Part shown: positions 19,111 through 28,025 of the stretch, one piece after another
Layout: each line of letters begins with the position of its first letter
Numbering within the stretch: position 1 is the first letter of the stretch
NCBI GenBank assembly: GCA_013416395.1
Contig: JACCEP010000018.1
Span: 1-64,000 of the forward strand
DNA length: 64,000 bases
Direction: 5' to 3'
Origin: Alcaligenaceae bacterium
GTDB lineage: Bacteria > Pseudomonadota > Gammaproteobacteria > Burkholderiales > Burkholderiaceae_B
Notes under the pieces: model-generated
Databases searched by the model: none
What the model saw: the letters and a program-made list of their open reading frames with translations, nothing else
Told to the model about the DNA's origin: nothing
Position numbers and translations under genes: made by a program

Positions 19111-19752
19111 TCACTTTGTACGTGTTGTGTATTGCAGTGTCCACGTGACTATTTCAGCAGCCAGCCTGTCGGCGGCGCGCCCAAAAGCTTCTACCACTTC
19201 TGGTGCCTCTTTGCCTTGTACAGGCTCAGCCACTTCGAAGCGGCGTGTGGCGATAGTGCGATTACCATCAGACCGCGTCACCGATGCGTCATAGTGGATA
19301 TGCACAACAGGAGCATCGTCTTGGTATACCACCTGAAACTCCACTAAGTCGCCCCCAAGCTCAAAGTCGGCGTTTGCGCCGCTGCTGTCAATACTGACTG
19401 AGGTCAGGCGGCCGTCGGAACGAAACGCACTAACGAGCCGGTTGCGCACCAGGATGGGCGCTGGGTCGCTCCAGCGAACGCCACTGTATGCGCTGACCTG
19501 GCTTCCTTGTGGCACCACTAATATACGTTGGCTATCGATAACCTGGCTGCTGTAAGGCGTAGCAACACGCAATGAGCGGGACGGGGCACGAGGCGTTATC
19601 GCGTCGGTTTGCCTGGCAAGCGGCGTAGCCGGAAGCTGGTACACGATTAGCGTTTCTTGCTTGGGCAATATCGAACAGGCCGATAACATAAGCGCAGTTA
19701 TTACAAGCCCAGTGCGGCATATTATTTTTGCGCAAGATGCAGCAACAGTCAT
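19111..19752 (-). CDS. ABC-type transport auxiliary lipoprotein (PqiC-like) of an MCE system
   Basis: A 213-residue outer-membrane lipoprotein. A lipobox is clear (LMLSAC at about residues 21-26), followed by an ABC_trans_aux domain with RILVVPQGSQVSAYSGVRWSDPAP and the C-terminal VVEAFGRAADRLAAEIVTW. These lipoproteins anchor MCE lipid-transport complexes at the outer membrane. Its start codon overlaps the stop of the MlaD-like gene (ATGA), and it is last in a four-gene operon. Confidence 0.9.
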   Translation of the reverse strand: MTVAASCAKIICRTGLVITALMLSACSILPKQETLIVYQLPATPLARQTDAITPRAPSRSLRVATPYSSQVIDSQRILVVPQGSQVSAYSGVRWSDPAPILVRNRLVSAFRSDGRLTSVSIDSSGANADFELGGDLVEFQVVYQDDAPVVHIHYDASVTRSDGNRTIATRRFEVAEPVQGKEAPEVVEAFGRAADRLAAEIVTWTLQYTTRTK

Positions 19753-20687
19753 GGTCTAAACTCCTGGATTTTTTCGCGACCCAACAGATAATTTGCCGGG
19801 TTTTCTTCCAAACGGCGAATCATGGTGTGCATAGAGGCCAACGTATTGCGCAATTCTTGTAGCGCCGGCCCAATTTCGTTTAAGCCTTGCAGGCCACCAT
19901 TGATCGCGCTTTTATTTTTGCGCACTATCTCATTAATGCTGGCAGTGGTTTTCTCCAGTGACACCATTGCCCGCTGTGCGCTATTAAGCGTGCCGGCCCC
20001 CTGGTTCTTTACCAGCCCATCGGTAGTGCGGACCAAATCGGATGCTTGCTGCAGCGCCACTGTGGCTTGCTTGCTCGCGGCAGTCAAAGATTTCAACAAA
20101 GCGGAAACGTCATCTTTCTGCTCGGCCATCGCATTGGCCACCTGCTCAAGTGACGCCAATGTGCTGTTCAGACTTTTCGCAGTCTCTGGAGACAAAATAG
20201 CCTTGGCGTTCATCACCAGTTCGGTAAGGTTTGTCGACAGGTTATCGCTATTGGCCAGCAATTGGCTTATGGCTGAAGGTGTCGCCACAATAATTGGGTC
20301 TTGCCCGCCCTCGGCAACCAGAGGAGGGCTGGCGGGCGTTCCACCACGCAACTCTATGACAACCGTGCCCGTGATGCCAGTCAACACAAGTTTGGCCCGT
20401 GTATCTTGATGAATTGGAATATTGCTATCGATGCGGATGCGTGCCCGTACTTTGCTGGGATCTTGGGGGTCTAGCGACAGTTCGGTTACATCGCCTACTT
20501 TTATGCCGCTGTACTGAACGGCACTTCCTTTGGTCAAACCCCGTACGGTTTCATTAAAAATTACGGTGTAATTTCGCAGGTCTACGTCTTTATACGATTT
20601 GCCTAGCCATAATGCGAACCCCAACGCGGCGCCGGCGACAATGAGCGTGAAAAGACCAATCAACACATGATGGGCGCGTGGTTCCAT
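19749..20687 (-). CDS. MCE/MlaD-family lipid-binding protein
   Basis: A 312-residue protein with one N-terminal membrane anchor (HVLIGLFTLIVAGAALGFALWLG) and an MCE domain at about residues 38-115 (YTVIFNETVRGLTKGSAVQYSGIKVGDVTELSLDP). A long helical C-terminal part (about 150-300) can form the barrel or needle seen in MCE proteins. It binds phospholipids during transport between the membranes. It is embedded in an operon with the ATPase, permease and lipoprotein genes, all with overlapping ends. Confidence 0.92.
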   Translation of the reverse strand: MEPRAHHVLIGLFTLIVAGAALGFALWLGKSYKDVDLRNYTVIFNETVRGLTKGSAVQYSGIKVGDVTELSLDPQDPSKVRARIRIDSNIPIHQDTRAKLVLTGITGTVVIELRGGTPASPPLVAEGGQDPIIVATPSAISQLLANSDNLSTNLTELVMNAKAILSPETAKSLNSTLASLEQVANAMAEQKDDVSALLKSLTAASKQATVALQQASDLVRTTDGLVKNQGAGTLNSAQRAMVSLEKTTASINEIVRKNKSAINGGLQGLNEIGPALQELRNTLASMHTMIRRLEENPANYLLGREKIQEFRP

Positions 20688-21496
20688 TACTTAACCTCCC
20701 GAGCCTGGTTAGTGGCCCTGCTTGCGGCGCGTCCGCGTGGCCCGTGAAAATAATCATGTACCCATGCGTCTTGGGTGTCTTCAACGACCGGTAGTGTGTC
20801 AGCTACGAGAACCTTTTTATCCGAAAGCACCGCTACACGGTCGCAAATGGTGTAAAGCGTGTCAAGGTCATGGGTGACAAGAAACACGGTGAGCCCCAGC
20901 GCATTGCGCAAAGTAAGAATCAATTGGTCAAATGCGCCCGCGCCGATGGGGTCCAGCCCTGCGGTAGGCTCATCCAGAAAAAGTATTTCAGGATCCAGGG
21001 CCAAGGCGCGGGCCAGCGCGGCGCGTTTGACCATGCCCCCTGATAAAGAAGCAGGGTACTGATCGCCGGCGGCGGCAGGTAACCCGGCAAGCGCAATCTT
21101 TACGCCAGCCAAATGCTCGGCCTCGGGTCGGCTTAGCCCGGCATGTTCGATAAGGGGCATGGCGATGTTTTCAGTGACAGTCAGCGAAGAAAACAGCGCT
21201 CCACGCTGGAACAGCACACCAAACCGGCGCTCCATTCGTGAACGTTGCTCCGGCGCCAGCGTAAGCGCGTCTTCGCCGAAAATATGCACCGTGCCTTGCG
21301 CTGGCTTTTGCAGCCCAACGATTGAACGCAGCAGCACTGACTTTCCGCTGCCCGAACCGCCCACCACGCCGAGAATCTCTTTGCGGTATACATCCAGGTT
21401 CAAGTCTTTGTGCACCACATGCGTGCCAAACTGATTGGTCAAATTGCGCACTTGGATAATCGCTTCGCGGCTTACTGACGCAGGGGAGGTCACCAT
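20687..21496 (-). CDS. MlaF-like ABC transporter ATP-binding protein
   Basis: A 269-residue cytoplasmic ATPase that drives the MCE transporter. Walker A (GGSGSGKSVLL), the signature motif (LSGGMVKRAALARAL, the Mla-type variant), Walker B (ILFLDEPTAGLDPIG) and the H-loop (LVTHDLDTLY) are all visible. The gene overlaps the permease gene upstream and the MlaD-like gene downstream. Confidence 0.93.
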   Translation of the reverse strand: MVTSPASVSREAIIQVRNLTNQFGTHVVHKDLNLDVYRKEILGVVGGSGSGKSVLLRSIVGLQKPAQGTVHIFGEDALTLAPEQRSRMERRFGVLFQRGALFSSLTVTENIAMPLIEHAGLSRPEAEHLAGVKIALAGLPAAAGDQYPASLSGGMVKRAALARALALDPEILFLDEPTAGLDPIGAGAFDQLILTLRNALGLTVFLVTHDLDTLYTICDRVAVLSDKKVLVADTLPVVEDTQDAWVHDYFHGPRGRAASRATNQAREVK

Positions 21497-22650
21497 CCCA
21501 TCTCCATGAAGAATAATGCCGCCAGCGCGTCAAGCAAGATAACGATAAAAATCGTCTGTACCACGGCAGAGGTGGTGTGTTCACCCACTGACTGAGCGCT
21601 ACCAGACACTTTGAAGCCTTCCAGGCAGCCAATGAGTGCAATGACGTAGGCGAAAATCGGCGCTTTGACCATACCAAGCAGAAAATGCCGCAGCTCAATG
21701 CCTTCTTTGAAAATAGAAAAGAACATGGTTGGCGTGATGTTGAGCGCCACGGCACATACCAGGGCTCCACCTAATATGCCTGAAATCATCCCGATAAAGG
21801 TTAATAGTGGCATCGACACCAGTAAGGCAAGTATGCGTGGCAACACCAACACGTCGATCGGATTTAGCCCCAGCATGCGAATTGCGTCGATTTCTTCATT
21901 GGCCTTCATAGACCCTAGCTGTGCCGTAAAGGCGCTGGCGGTTCGTCCTGCCATCAAAATAGCGGTGAGCAATACGGCAAATTCACGCAGAAACGAAAAA
22001 GCGACCAGATTGACGGTGTAAATGGTAGCGCCAAAGTCAGCCAGAACTGTTGCGCCCAGAAACGCAATCACCGCACCCACCATAAAGGTAAGCAGCGCCA
22101 CAATAGGCACGGCATTTAGCCCTGTTTCTTCGATTTGTGCGGCCACCGACGTCATGCGCCAGCGGCTCGGATGGACACTGTTTCGTACCAGCGCTTCGAG
22201 CGTAAGCCCCATGAACCCCAGCAACATGCCACTCTGCCGCCATAGCCGTTCCATGCTGAGCCCGATACGCCCCAACAACGCTGTTACGAGCGATGATTTG
22301 GCTGCAGCGGGTTTAGTGCCTGCGGTGCTCTTGGTAGCCGCAACCGCCTGCAAAAGTGCTCCCCGCTCGGCGGGCAATGTAGCGAGCAGGCCATTAAGTG
22401 CTTCGTCAGAGCCCAGCAATTCAACCAGGCGTGAGGCACCGGCCGTATCCAGAGCAGTAATGCCTTCAGCGTTGACGTGGTCAGCTGATAGAGACCCCAT
22501 GTCGGCGTACTGTACGCGGAATCGCTCGATTTGCCGTCCCAGCACCGTATAGTTGTCAAGCGTCCAGTCGCCACGCAGGTGCAACAGGTTGGGGGTGCTT
22601 TGCGTATCCCAGGCGAAAAAGTCAGAAACGGAAGCTTGTGTCATAACCAT
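21490..22650 (-). CDS. MlaE-like ABC permease with fused N-terminal STAS domain
   Basis: About 386 residues. The first 110 or so form a STAS domain (LRGDWTLDNYTVLGR, ALDTAGASRLVELLG), the role filled by separate MlaB in E. coli. The rest is a MlaE permease with about five membrane segments and the motif RTASAFTAQLGSMKANEEIDAIRMLG. It moves phospholipids at the inner membrane as part of the complex. Two in-frame ATGs (22650 and 22644) are possible; the first was chosen, and an upstream TTG at 22656 is less likely. It is first in the operon. Confidence 0.9.
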   Translation of the reverse strand: MVMTQASVSDFFAWDTQSTPNLLHLRGDWTLDNYTVLGRQIERFRVQYADMGSLSADHVNAEGITALDTAGASRLVELLGSDEALNGLLATLPAERGALLQAVAATKSTAGTKPAAAKSSLVTALLGRIGLSMERLWRQSGMLLGFMGLTLEALVRNSVHPSRWRMTSVAAQIEETGLNAVPIVALLTFMVGAVIAFLGATVLADFGATIYTVNLVAFSFLREFAVLLTAILMAGRTASAFTAQLGSMKANEEIDAIRMLGLNPIDVLVLPRILALLVSMPLLTFIGMISGILGGALVCAVALNITPTMFFSIFKEGIELRHFLLGMVKAPIFAYVIALIGCLEGFKVSGSAQSVGEHTTSAVVQTIFIVILLDALAALFFMEMGW

Positions 22651-22867
22651 GCCCAAGAAGGGCCAAATTCACGCATAGAAAAGCCCCCCGTTTTACGTAC
22701 GTGCTGTTTTTGTGCTGCCCTTAGGACGACGGACATGGCCGGCAGAAAGACTCTCATCAAAGGGAGTGCGACGGCCATTGATAACACATGACGACGCAGA
22801 CTGGTTTTTGACCGTGGGGCAAACGCTAGTGTTCGTCGTCACAAAGCAAGTTCAAATCATAAGCTGC
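22651..22867. other. Upstream region of the MCE operon
   Basis: About 220 bases that should carry the MCE operon promoter on the minus strand. No gene or clear motif is visible. An amidohydrolase relic begins just beyond it. Confidence 0.4.
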
Positions 22868-23062
22868 TTATTGTGCGCCATACACCTTTTTACCCGCAAA
22901 ACATGTGTTTAGTACCTGGGTATCCTTCAAAGACTTAACATGGAGGTCAAGCACGTCACGGTCGATGACGGTGAAGTGTGCTTGTTTGCCTTCGATGACG
23001 GCGTCGGTGAAATCGGCGGCCGGTTCTACTATGTCGCTTTTCTTTGCCAGCTCACTGACGGC
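22868..23062 (-). pseudogene. C-terminal remnant of a YtcJ-like amidohydrolase
   Basis: On the minus strand a frame open from an in-frame TGA at 23063-23065 to a TAA at 22868-22870 reads VIEGKQAHFTVIDRDVL and then LKDTQVLNTCFAGKKVYGAQ. This is the typical end of YtcJ-like metal-dependent amidohydrolases (the pattern GKxADFxVLDRD...IKDTxVxxTxxxGKxVY). No start codon or upstream catalytic part is present, so it is a decayed fragment. Confidence 0.6.
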
Positions 23063-23220
23063 TCACTGAGCCGGCATCACGATCCTGGCTTATTGCCTGT
23101 GCGGTATGACGGGTTATGTCGAGTCTCTAGGGGGCAATGTGCGCAAACCACAATTTTTGGCAATATTGGCAATAGCACAGTATGCTAGACACACCGTAAC
23201 TGCCATTAAGGAGATAGCCC

Positions 23221-23649
23221 ATGTCCAAATATAAAGCCGATGACACCAGCGCAGCAGGATCCAACCCATTTGGTGACCTCACCAAAATGCTCGAGCAATT
23301 CAAAATACCAGGCGTTGACATGTCGGCGATTGCCGATGCGCGGCGTCAAGATGTCGAGTCTTTGGTCCAGGCGAATAAGGCAGTTTATGAAGGCATGCAG
23401 GCGCTAGCCAATAAGCAGACTGAAATGCTGCAGCAGGCGATGCAAGGCTTTCAGAGTGCAGGTGCTTCCGGCATGTCTGACCCGGCTCAGCAGACTGAGT
23501 TGGCTCGCAAGGCTTATGAAAAGGCGTTAACTGATATGAAAGGGCTGGCCGAAATTGCACAAAAGTCACAAGCCGATGCCATGGCCATCATTATGGAGCG
23601 GGCGGCTCAAAACATGCAGGAAATCAAAAAGATGACGCAGCCCAAGTAA
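23221..23649 (+). CDS. Phasin family protein
   Basis: A 142-residue, mostly helical, amphipathic protein of the phasin family that coats polyhydroxyalkanoate granules. The typical start is seen (NPFGDLTKMLEQFKIPGVDMSAIADARRQDVESLVQANK, split over residues 15-54), followed by a Gln/Ala-rich coiled-coil stretch (YEGMQALANKQTEMLQQAM). It indicates a polymer-storing host. AAGGAG lies upstream of the ATG. It appears monocistronic. Confidence 0.92.
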   Translation: MSKYKADDTSAAGSNPFGDLTKMLEQFKIPGVDMSAIADARRQDVESLVQANKAVYEGMQALANKQTEMLQQAMQGFQSAGASGMSDPAQQTELARKAYEKALTDMKGLAEIAQKSQADAMAIIMERAAQNMQEIKKMTQPK

Positions 23650-23895
23650 ACCTTTGCCGGCACACTGAGACGTCGTTATTTGAGTTGAGTTTTTCCGACG
23701 CTCAGTGGCTGCTTCTGGCCGAACATAGCCGTGCTTCCATCCAGAGTCGAAGTAGCACGGTCAGCTTATATCATTCACTTTTTTATGCGGGCAGCCACCT
23801 TACAGTCGCTGTCCGATCGTAAGTGGCCGTCTGCCTGCTCGCCGTGCAAAAGGTTGGTAGAGCATTCATAAACCGGATTGATTTAGGACACCACT

Positions 23896-24606
23896 ATGAC
23901 CGACGAACGTCTAAAAGATGTCCGTGTGCTTGCTTTTGATGTGTTTGGCACTGTGGTGGACTGGTGTAGCTCAATCGCATCAGAAATAGAGCACCTAAAC
24001 CCAAAAATTGACGGGCGCGTATTCGCAAGAGCATGGCGGGCAGGTTATCAGCCCACCATGCAGCGTGTGAGGGCTGGCGAATTGCCATGGACGCGTATCG
24101 ACGATCTGCACCGAATGATTCTTGACGACATTCTTATAGAGTTTGGCATGTCAGAATTGGACGGATCGCAGAGGCATCAATTGAATAAGGCCTGGCACCG
24201 GCTGCAGGCTTGGCCCGATTCGGCGCAGGGGATTACACGCCTAAAAACGCGCTACATCACGACAACTTTGTCCAACGGCAACATTAATTTGCTTGTCAAT
24301 ATGGCAAAAGCAGCCAACTTAAACTGGGACTGCGTCTTATCGGCAGAGGTATTCAAAGCATACAAGCCTGATCCAAAAACTTACCTTGGTGTGGCACGTA
24401 TTTTTGATGTGAGACCTGATCAAGTGATGCTGGTCGCAGCACATCAAGATGACTTGGATGCGGCACGAGAATGCGGTTTGCTCACGGCGTATATTGAGCG
24501 GCCCACCGAATTCGGTACTGATATGCTTAAGGATGTGAGCCCTCATCCGGCCAACACCCTGCACGCCCGCACCATTACTGCGCTCGCTGACACCTTGCTT
24601 TCCTGA
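23896..24606 (+). CDS. HAD-family haloacid dehalogenase type II
   Basis: A 236-residue HAD hydrolase. The catalytic motif FDVFGTVVDW holds nucleophile Asp15. Motif II is TTTLSNGN with its Ser/Asn, and motif III includes the lysine of FKAYKPDPKTY. The acidic motif near the end is QDDLDAARECG. The layout is that of L-2-haloacid dehalogenases, which hydrolyse 2-halo acids to 2-hydroxy acids with inversion, but many close relatives lack that activity. The histidine in VAAHQDDLDA is conserved in the type II group. No partner genes are nearby. Confidence 0.88.
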   Translation: MTDERLKDVRVLAFDVFGTVVDWCSSIASEIEHLNPKIDGRVFARAWRAGYQPTMQRVRAGELPWTRIDDLHRMILDDILIEFGMSELDGSQRHQLNKAWHRLQAWPDSAQGITRLKTRYITTTLSNGNINLLVNMAKAANLNWDCVLSAEVFKAYKPDPKTYLGVARIFDVRPDQVMLVAAHQDDLDAARECGLLTAYIERPTEFGTDMLKDVSPHPANTLHARTITALADTLLS

Positions 24607-24756
24607 CGAACAGCTTTCTTCAATTCGTGGCCGCTTATAGCCCAGCGTTGCCAAACACAGAGCGCCGAAGTCGTCGCGAAGCTATCCGCGGTCGACTACC
24701 GCCTCTTGATTAGGGTGCGCCCTGCCATAGATGTCTGCAGCGCCAAAGCCGTCAAC

Positions 24757-24929
24757 GGCTGGGTGGCCTCCGGGCAAGGCCGGCCACTGTCCCTGTCACT
24801 ACCTTTTACACCGGGCAACCAACCTCATCGTGGCGATGCCGTGCGTGCCTACTTCGAGAATCTGCTCCCAGACAGCAAGAATATCCGCGAACGTGTCGCT
24901 CGCAGGTTTCACGCAGGCTCGACGGATGC
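24757..24929 (+). pseudogene. hipA: hipA remnant, copy 1
   Basis: The frame reads GWVASGQGRPLSLSLPF, then QPHRGDAVRAYFENLLPDSK and ARRFHAGSTDA, the N-terminal part of betaproteobacterial HipA-type kinases. It stops abruptly at 24929, where antisense amidohydrolase sequence begins. No HipA kinase core follows. About 90% identical by eye to copy 2 at 27461-27632, forming a direct repeat around the intervening genes. Confidence 0.8.
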
Positions 24930-25591
24930 CCGAGAATCACCTGAAGGCCCGGTATGCGGTCGAACGTGCCGGCGAGCACGAGACGAAGGAACTGTATACC
25001 TGCTTCATAGTGCCAGCCCAGGGCGTAGGTGGCGAAAGCCGCATCGACCTCGGGCGTGAAGCCCGAGTAGTAGGCCGCCCTGACGGCTGCGTCAGGTACA
25101 CGGGGATGGATCAGTATTGGCCCGCCTGACGCTTGCGCGCTTTGAAAGATCGGCGTGAGGGTCGGATCATCGAGATTGCGCTGGCCCACTTTTCCGCACA
25201 GTACCGTTCCTTTGAAACCCAGGGTCCCGACACAACGCTCCAATTCGAGAGCTGCCTCTTCCGGCATGCTCACGGGCAATGTTGCCATGGCCTGGAAGCG
25301 TTTAGGATGGCGCGCAACCACCTCTGCCAGGGCGTCGTTGGTTCGTTGTGCCAAATCGACGCTTTCCAATCCAAGATCGTGGAGTGCAGGAGTCGTCAGT
25401 GACAAGACCTGCACATCTAGTCCAGTTTCGTCCATCAGTGCGAGTCGGTCTTGCGCGAGATCAAGCAGGCGTCCTTTGATTGCGCCGGAATGAAACGCTA
25501 CGCTTGGATCGGTTGCGTCCAGGCCAATGGCGCTCCAGGCATCGCGGATTTCTGCCGTCAGGAAGTGCTCTTCAATTCCGATAAGTTTCAT
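24806..25591 (-). pseudogene. Amidohydrolase (ACMSD-like TIM barrel), C-terminally truncated and fused to antisense hipA sequence
   Basis: The first 221 codons read an amidohydrolase of the 2-amino-3-carboxymuconate semialdehyde decarboxylase group (KLIGIEEHFLTAEIRDAW, LDVQVLSLTTPALHDLGLE, PILIHPRVPD, GLQVILGH). At 24927-24930 the family sequence ends and the frame runs on for about 40 codons through the complement of hipA copy 1. Family members have about 320-340 residues and need later metal-binding and catalytic residues, so this product is probably inactive. The ATG at 25591 has GGAG upstream; another ATG at 25612 overlaps the SDR stop. It is the second gene of an SDR-amidohydrolase pair. 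Confidence 0.8.
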
Positions 25592-25605
25592 GACTGCGAC
25601 TCCGT

Positions 25606-26319
25606 TCACCATGGGATCGTGCGCCCCATGCGGTCGAGGTAGTCCAGGCCGGGCTTTCCTTGTTTCGAGAGCAGCGTGTTCACGATTTCAGGAACGGCTT
25701 CTTCAAGTCTAAACGGCGCATTCGGCCCGCCTAGCGCGGTACGTATCCAACCAGGAGCCAACAACAACAAGGCGCGCTGTTCTCCGGCGTGGCGAGCAGC
25801 GTAGCTGCGCATGTACTGGTTTAGAGCCGACTTGCTGCCACGATAAACTTCGTGTCCGCCTTTATCGTTGTTGGTGATGCTGCCTTGCCCCGACGACATG
25901 ATGCCGATCAGGCCATCGGTCGGCACTAGGCCCTGCAACGCTTCGATGACGCGCATAGGAGCAAGGGCGTTAGTGATCATCACCTGCACGAACTCGTCGG
26001 TGGAGACCTCCGCGATGGTTTCGTCCTGATCATTATTCGCAGTGCCGGCGTTTACGAACAGAATATCAAAGCGACGTGTAGACAACCGGTTACGCAGCGC
26101 CGTGATCTGGTCAGAGTGGGTTACGTCAAGGTGTTCGACCTGGACGCGGCCCACATAGTCTTCGGCCAGATCGTGCAATTCAGTTCGAATGCTGTCGCGT
26201 ACCGTACCGACGACGTTCCAACCTCTATTCAGGCATTCCGCTGCCATAGCGTGCCCGAGGCCGCGTGAAGCGCCGATGATCAGAATGGCTGGCGCGCTAT
26301 CGCTACTTGAGTTTTTCAT
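25606..26319 (-). CDS. Short-chain dehydrogenase/reductase
   Basis: A 237-residue classical SDR. The cofactor motif is GASRGLGHA, the structural motif is NAGTA and the catalytic residues are in YRGSKSALNQ (Tyr-x3-Lys). The C-rossman tail is shorter than in fatty-acid type enzymes. AAGGAG precedes the ATG. It is translationally coupled to the truncated amidohydrolase gene and divergent from a LysR gene, which suggests a small catabolic operon whose second enzyme has been lost. Substrate unknown. Confidence 0.88.
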   Translation of the reverse strand: MKNSSSDSAPAILIIGASRGLGHAMAAECLNRGWNVVGTVRDSIRTELHDLAEDYVGRVQVEHLDVTHSDQITALRNRLSTRRFDILFVNAGTANNDQDETIAEVSTDEFVQVMITNALAPMRVIEALQGLVPTDGLIGIMSSGQGSITNNDKGGHEVYRGSKSALNQYMRSYAARHAGEQRALLLLAPGWIRTALGGPNAPFRLEEAVPEIVNTLLSKQGKPGLDYLDRMGRTIPW

Positions 26320-26449
26320 AAAGACTCCTTCACATTAGACAATGAATACGCCGGGGAGCATGCTGGCGTTTCCACTCACCCGCGACGAACTTGTTTGCTT
26401 CTTTCATCCTGATTCTAAGGACGGGAAATACATTGCACCAGACGCTTAG

Positions 26450-26470
26450 CATGCAATAATTGATTGCATG
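26450..26470. promoter_or_regulatory. Palindromic candidate LysR operator
   Basis: CATGCAAT and ATTGCATG form a perfect 8-base inverted repeat with a 5-base spacer. It lies 36 bases upstream of the LysR start codon and 130 bases from the SDR start. Size and place fit the LysR recognition site for this divergent pair. Confidence 0.55.
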
Positions 26471-26506
26471 GAAATCAACGAATGGACAGTGTAAGGACGG
26501 CTTTGC

Positions 26507-27424
26507 ATGAAAAACGTGGACTTGAATCTCCTCACTGCACTGGACGTATTGCTCGCAGAGTGCAGCGTGACCAAGGCTGCGTGCCGACTCGGTTTGAGTC
26601 CCTCTGCCATGAGCAGGACACTTTCGAGACTGAGGATTTCGACAGGAGATCAACTGCTCGTGCTAGCAGGGCGTACCCTGGTTCCGACACCGTATGCCGA
26701 ACAAATCCGTGAGCGCGTCCATGATGCTTCCCAAAACGCCAGAGCCGTGCTTCAACCCGCCACCAGCTCCTTTGACGTTTCCAAACTAGAGCGGACGTTC
26801 ACGATTCGTGCGAATGACAGCTTCGTCGAACTGATCGGCGCGCCGCTAATGGCGGCGATCACTCAAACCGCACCCCGCGTCAGAATCCGGTTCGTTTCGA
26901 AGCCAGACAAGGATGCACGACCACTCCGAGAAGGCATGATTGACCTGGAGGTCGGCGTGCTCGGAACCGCGGCGCCGGAACTGAAGACACGGGTGCTGTT
27001 TCGCGATCGATTCGTGGGCATTTGTCGAGTAGAGCATCCTCTTTTGAACAAGATGACTGCGAAACGCTACGCGAGTTACCAGCACGTGGTTGTATCGCGC
27101 AAGCGGCAATACTCAGGGCCCGTAGACGACGCGCTTGGCCAGTCGGGTCTGTCCAGGACCATAGTTATGGTGGTGCCCACTTATGCAAACGCGATGCAGA
27201 TCGTACGCTACTCCGATCTTCTCGGGCTAGTCCCGCATTCGTGCCTTGACAGTGACTTGATAGGCCGCCACTCGCGCAGTGCGGGCATTCAGCACTTTGA
27301 ACTCCCGGTACAAACGCCTGAGATCAAGGTCTCAGCCATTTGGCATCCTCGCCTGCATGCTGATCCTGCCCATCGCTGGCTGCGCGATACCATTTTTACT
27401 ATTTGCAAAGATGCATCTTCATAA
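26507..27424 (+). CDS. LysR-family transcriptional regulator
   Basis: A 305-residue LysR protein of the NodD/SyrM-like branch (DLNLLTALDVLLAECSVTKAA, then SPSAMSRTLSRLR). The effector domain is complete. It is divergent from the SDR/amidohydrolase pair and lies between the two hipA remnants; its stop codon is 37 bases before copy 2. It probably regulates the SDR operon. Confidence 0.88.
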   Translation: MKNVDLNLLTALDVLLAECSVTKAACRLGLSPSAMSRTLSRLRISTGDQLLVLAGRTLVPTPYAEQIRERVHDASQNARAVLQPATSSFDVSKLERTFTIRANDSFVELIGAPLMAAITQTAPRVRIRFVSKPDKDARPLREGMIDLEVGVLGTAAPELKTRVLFRDRFVGICRVEHPLLNKMTAKRYASYQHVVVSRKRQYSGPVDDALGQSGLSRTIVMVVPTYANAMQIVRYSDLLGLVPHSCLDSDLIGRHSRSAGIQHFELPVQTPEIKVSAIWHPRLHADPAHRWLRDTIFTICKDASS

Positions 27425-27460
27425 GGTCGCCATCGCTGCACGGGTTTGAGGCAAGTTGTC

Positions 27461-27935
27461 GGCTGGGTGGCCTCCTGGCAAGGCGGGCGCTGTCCCTGTC
27501 ACTACCTTTTACGCCGGGCAACCAACCTCATCGTGGCGACGCCGTACGTGCCTACTACGAAAACCTGATCCCAGACAGCAAGAATATCCGCGAACGCGTC
27601 GCTCGCCGGTTCCGGGCAGGCTCGACGGATGCATTCGCGCTGCTGGCAGAGATTGGACGGGATTGCGTAGGTGCGCTGCAAGTACTCCCTGACAACGTCC
27701 CACCCGAGAGCGCTCAAGTGGTGAAGGCAACACCGTTGAACGATGCCGAGGTGGCCCAAGTGTTGCGCAACACCCTGGGGCCGGCATCACTGGTCGGCCG
27801 AGACAATGATGATGTTGACTTTCGAATTTTCCATCTCAGGTGCGCAGGAAAAGACTGCCCTGTTATGGCTCAATGACCAGTGGTGTCTGCCACATGGCTC
27901 GACGCCGACTACGCATATCTTCAAGCTGGCAGGTT
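27461..27935 (+). pseudogene. hipA: hipA remnant, copy 2, with two frameshifts
   Basis: Reads HipA N-terminal sequence for longer than copy 1: LSLSLPFTPGNQPHRGDAVR, EIGRDCVGALQVLP, then GAQEKTALLWLNDQWCLPHG and TTHIFKL. One base is missing near 27489 relative to copy 1, and one extra T in the run at 27827-27830 breaks the frame just before the ISGAQEKTALL motif. After IFKL the similarity ends at a stop, so the kinase core is absent. HipA is the kinase toxin of HipBA systems. No hipB is visible. Confidence 0.85.
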
Positions 27936-28025
27936 AGAGCCTGTCGTCAACGTCTGAAAGCGGCCCGAAGTGGCCGGTCACCCAATTTTCCGTGCAACGC
28001 ACAATTGGGTATTTGTGTTCAGAGC

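Noticed and set aside
22940-23188. 82-codon plus-strand frame before the phasin gene
   Set aside because: It is antisense to the amidohydrolase relic and has no support of its own.
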